A stretch of DNA of 43,224 bases from Chloroflexi bacterium OLB13. Lineage in GTDB: Bacteria > Chloroflexota > Anaerolineae > Aggregatilineales > Phototrophicaceae. Every line of letters begins with the position of its first letter. Within the stretch, counting starts at the first letter, position 1. The translations under genes were made by a program, and so were the position numbers. Location of the stretch: assembly GCA_001567485.1 (NCBI GenBank), contig JZRA01000086.1:1-43224 (forward strand), read 5' to 3'. The notes below the pieces were generated by a model. It was not told the origin of the DNA and ran no database searches. It was given only the letters and a program-made list of their open reading frames with translations. This document shows, piece by piece, positions 40,795-43,224 of this stretch.

Positions 40795-42648
40795 ATGCGC
40801 CGAATCACCGTCGTGGCCGCAATTTTGTCCGCGTTTGCGCTGCTGCCGTTGAGCGCGCAGCGTGCGCCACTGCCGCCGCCCATTGCACCCAACGTCTCGC
40901 TGATCGAACGCGCGCAGTATGACATGGCGGCGTATCAGCAGCTTATGGCGTCCGGTTACGTAGAAGCGCCGATCACCGCGCCAGCCGCCGAGCTTGTCGT
41001 CATCAGGCCGCGCACATCGTTCGTCGTGGCAAGCACGGCGGATGATCCCGATCCCATCCCCGGCGATGGGCAGTGTACTTCGCCCGACGGTTGTACGCTG
41101 CGCGCCGCGATCATGGAGGCCAACGCGCTCGGCGGGGCGGTCATCACGTTTGCATCGGACATCACCGACATCCACCTCGCCTACTCCGACGCCGCAGACG
41201 TCGAGTCCAACGGTGATCTGGACATCGCCACCACAGTTTTCATCGTCGGCCTGCCCGATCGCCGCATCACGATTCATGCACAGCCCAACCGGCGCGGAAT
41301 CGAGGTCGCGTCGGGCGGCGTGCTGCACCTGTCGCATATCGCGGTCGAGGGCGGGAACGCTGGCGCAGACAACGGCGGCTGCCTTGCCGTACAGGCTGAC
41401 GCTTCGGCGGCGCTGGATCATGTGACGTTGAGCGGATGCAGTGCGCACATCGGCGGTGGGGCGTATGTCGGCAGCGGCGCGTTTCTGCGGGCGTCCTATT
41501 CCGCGATCACCGGCAATACGGCGGATGGCATAAGCGGAGTCGGATCAAGCGGGCTGGACAGCGGGGCGCACGTCGCGCTCGAACATTCCGAAGTCTCCAA
41601 TAATCTGTCGACCTCAGGCGCGGGCGCGATCCTCGTCACCAGCGGACGCCTCACACTGGATCACGTCACCGTCGCTTATAACACGACCGAGGAAGACTTT
41701 AACGGCGCGGGGATCGTCGTAGCCGGTTCGACGGTTACTGAGATCAACGACTCGACGATCGCCTATAACTCGGCCACGCAAACCGCCGCCGGATTGCAGG
41801 TGCTGGCATCCAACCCGCCTACTGTCCGCCGCACGATCATCGCGAATAATGTGCGCACAAACGGCGGACAACCCGTGGACTGTACCGGTTCCGGGTCATC
41901 CATTGCGCAGCTTGTCGTACTCGATACGAGCATAGGGGGTACCGGCTGTGGCAGTGTGACAGGGCCGCCCTCGCTGCTGCTCACTGGCGTTGACCCGCGC
42001 ATGTCGCCGGTGCTGGACTGGTACGGCGCGACCAACGGCACGCGTACGCTGGCGCTGCTGCCCGACTCGCCGGCGGTGGATGCAGCTGGCGATCCGTGCG
42101 GGCCGCACGATCAGCGCGGCCTGCCGGTCAGCGGATCGGCGTGCGACCTCGGCGCATACGAGCTGCAAATCCAGTCGCGCGGTGCGGATGCGGACTTCGA
42201 AACCGGCGGCGGATGCGGCCTCTCCACGCCGTGGAAATCGGCGCTTCCGGGGGATAAGCCGGCTGATTCCGCCCCGATTGATGGCGCGTGTTCGTTCCGC
42301 TTCAAGGGCAAGGGCAGCAAGTCCATCACGCCCGGATCGCTCAAGTTCAAGGACAAAGCGTCCGTCACGCCCGGATCGGCCGACGGTTTCCGCTGGGCGT
42401 TCGTCGCGCAGACGACATCCGCCACCAGCGCCACGTGGAAGGTCAAGGTCAAGTATGCCGATGGCACGTCGGACGCGTGGTCGGGGACAATCCCAGCGCT
42501 CGACCAAACCGGCGACGTCATTATCGGCGATCTGCTGCCCACCGGCACGCTGCCGATCTCCAAAATCATCTACAAACTCACCGACCGCACGCTCAGCGGC
42601 GCGTGGCAGGTCGACAACCTCGGCGTGTGGCTTACGCGCAGCGGGTAG
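40795..42648 (+). CDS. secreted CSLREA-type beta-helix protein
   Basis: Exported protein, 617 aa. A signal peptide (MRRITVVAAILSAFALLPLS) is followed by a CSLREA-like domain, TSPDGCTLRAAIMEANA, then a right-handed parallel beta-helix of about 300 residues with repeated Asn/Gly-rich turns (SNNLSTSGAGAILV, VAYNTT, IAYNSAT). It closes with a choice-of-anchor-type end, PDSPAVDAAGDPCGPHDQRG and CDLGAYELQ. A further ~150-aa beta-rich domain (from DFETGGGCGLSTPW) resembles the C-terminal domain of the GH5 protein at 4066. It is likely a surface adhesin or polysaccharide-binding protein; no catalytic residues are evident. Confidence 0.85.
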   Translation: MRRITVVAAILSAFALLPLSAQRAPLPPPIAPNVSLIERAQYDMAAYQQLMASGYVEAPITAPAAELVVIRPRTSFVVASTADDPDPIPGDGQCTSPDGCTLRAAIMEANALGGAVITFASDITDIHLAYSDAADVESNGDLDIATTVFIVGLPDRRITIHAQPNRRGIEVASGGVLHLSHIAVEGGNAGADNGGCLAVQADASAALDHVTLSGCSAHIGGGAYVGSGAFLRASYSAITGNTADGISGVGSSGLDSGAHVALEHSEVSNNLSTSGAGAILVTSGRLTLDHVTVAYNTTEEDFNGAGIVVAGSTVTEINDSTIAYNSATQTAAGLQVLASNPPTVRRTIIANNVRTNGGQPVDCTGSGSSIAQLVVLDTSIGGTGCGSVTGPPSLLLTGVDPRMSPVLDWYGATNGTRTLALLPDSPAVDAAGDPCGPHDQRGLPVSGSACDLGAYELQIQSRGADADFETGGGCGLSTPWKSALPGDKPADSAPIDGACSFRFKGKGSKSITPGSLKFKDKASVTPGSADGFRWAFVAQTTSATSATWKVKVKYADGTSDAWSGTIPALDQTGDVIIGDLLPTGTLPISKIIYKLTDRTLSGAWQVDNLGVWLTRSG

Positions 42649-42660
42649 GTGACAAGAGCT

Positions 42661-43224
42661 TCTCCGAGTGCTGAGTGTCAAGTGATGAGTCGTGAGGGAA
42701 GGGCAAACCGATTGAACCACAGAGAACACGGAGGGGGCAGAGGGGATCCTCGAATACGGCTCGTCTGCCGCGTGGAACCCCTCACGCCGCAGGCCGCCGA
42801 GCGTTAAAACGCACGGCTAATACGTTCAAAGCCTACTAAAGAGGCTGTTTGGACGGCGAGAATGGATTGGCTCGGCGACGGAGTGAGCCCCAAAAGACCC
42901 GATCAGACACAGAGCATTCGAGCACACAGAGGAGCCTTCACACCCCACCGCACGCGTCCTTCTCCCCTCTCGCCCTCTGTGGGAGAGGGGCCGGGGGTGA
43001 GGGCCTCTCCGAGTGCTGAGTGACGAGTGCCAAGTGATGAGTCGTGAGGGAAGGGCAAACCGATTGAACCACAGAGGACACAAAGGGGGCAGAGGGGATC
43101 CTCGAATACGGCTCGTCCGCCGCGTGGAACCCCTCACGCCGCTGGCCGCCGAGCGTTGAAACGCACGGCTAATACGTTCAAAGCCTACTAAAGAGGCTGT
43201 TTGGACGGCGAGAATGGATTGGCT
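42661..43224 (+). repeat. tandem ~345-bp non-coding repeat, cut by window edge
   Basis: Unit 1 starts at TCTCCGAGTGCTGAGTG (42661) and unit 2 at the same text at 43006. The first 212 bp of unit 1 match 43006-43224 almost throughout, with one 7-bp unit added in copy 2 and scattered substitutions. Unit 2 continues past the window. The shared part includes GAACCACAGAG, a GCAGAGGGGATCC block, CGGCTAATACGTTC and GGACGGCGAG. No convincing gene lies within; open frames lack ribosome binding sites. Confidence 0.85.
42957..43009. repeat. CCCTCACCCCC-type palindrome, reverse sense
   Basis: CCCCTCTC and GAGAGGGG form a hairpin arm pair around a short loop, followed by CCGGGGGTGAGGG, the reverse complement of the CCCTCACCCCC text at 24604. 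It forms the right part of repeat unit 1. Confidence 0.7.

Noticed and set aside
1..43224. tRNA or rRNA genes
   Set aside because: No T-loop-type GTTCGAATC with a matching acceptor stem and no rRNA-like stretch was found by eye.

Overview
This 43 kb, GC-rich window looks like chromosome from a Chloroflexota bacterium, most likely Anaerolineae-like. That is an inference from gene content: a PBP1-like protein with a large acidic cytoplasmic region, a B12-dependent ribonucleotide reductase, a Tat-exported DUF1501/DUF1800 pair, GT61 and CSLREA-type proteins, and a T-box in front of pheST. No rRNA, tRNA, CRISPR array or transposase was seen. Most of it is ordinary housekeeping sequence, but intergenic gaps are unusually rich in short repeats, many with a 7-bp period.

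Layout. 1-2374: heptamer repeats, molybdate transporter genes modB-modA (modC would lie off the left edge) and a long modA leader. 2375-5765: glnA and a GH5 cellulase-like gene split by one frameshift. 5837-7762: four tandem paralogous small membrane proteins. 8019-9907: an MBL-fold hydrolase overlapping a decarboxylating dehydrogenase. 10159-14229: a bifunctional-PBP-like protein that has lost its catalytic motifs. 14353-17498: two DinB-like paralogs, a Nudix hydrolase and an ArsB/SLC13-like permease. 17577-20350: DUF1501 and DUF1800. 20462-24555: a promoter, a complete Phe-specific T-box riboswitch and pheS-pheT. 24805-29065: a small membrane protein, a 37-aa miniprotein, homospermidine synthase, a GT61 glycosyltransferase and fabI.

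29168-32463: an accessory-looking patch with a membrane-anchored ATPase-like protein that has a variant P-loop, then a convergent, 3'-overlapping pair: a DUF5131 (three-Cys, Gp37/Gp68-like) protein and a TcmP-like partner. The TcmP gene is visibly AT-richer than its surroundings and is the clearest sign of horizontal transfer. 32632-38919: nrdJ, class II ribonucleotide reductase, carrying three inteins that make up 1204 of 2095 residues. 39266-40710: a MarR regulator and a luciferase-like oxidoreductase, divergent, sharing one palindrome as operator and as both -35 boxes. 40795-43224: a secreted beta-helix protein and a tandem ~345-bp non-coding repeat running off the right edge.

Best candidates for something new: the catalytically dead PBP, the T-box leader with heptamer repeats inside it, the four-gene membrane-protein array, the DUF5131/TcmP pair, and the genome-wide-looking heptamer repeat family.
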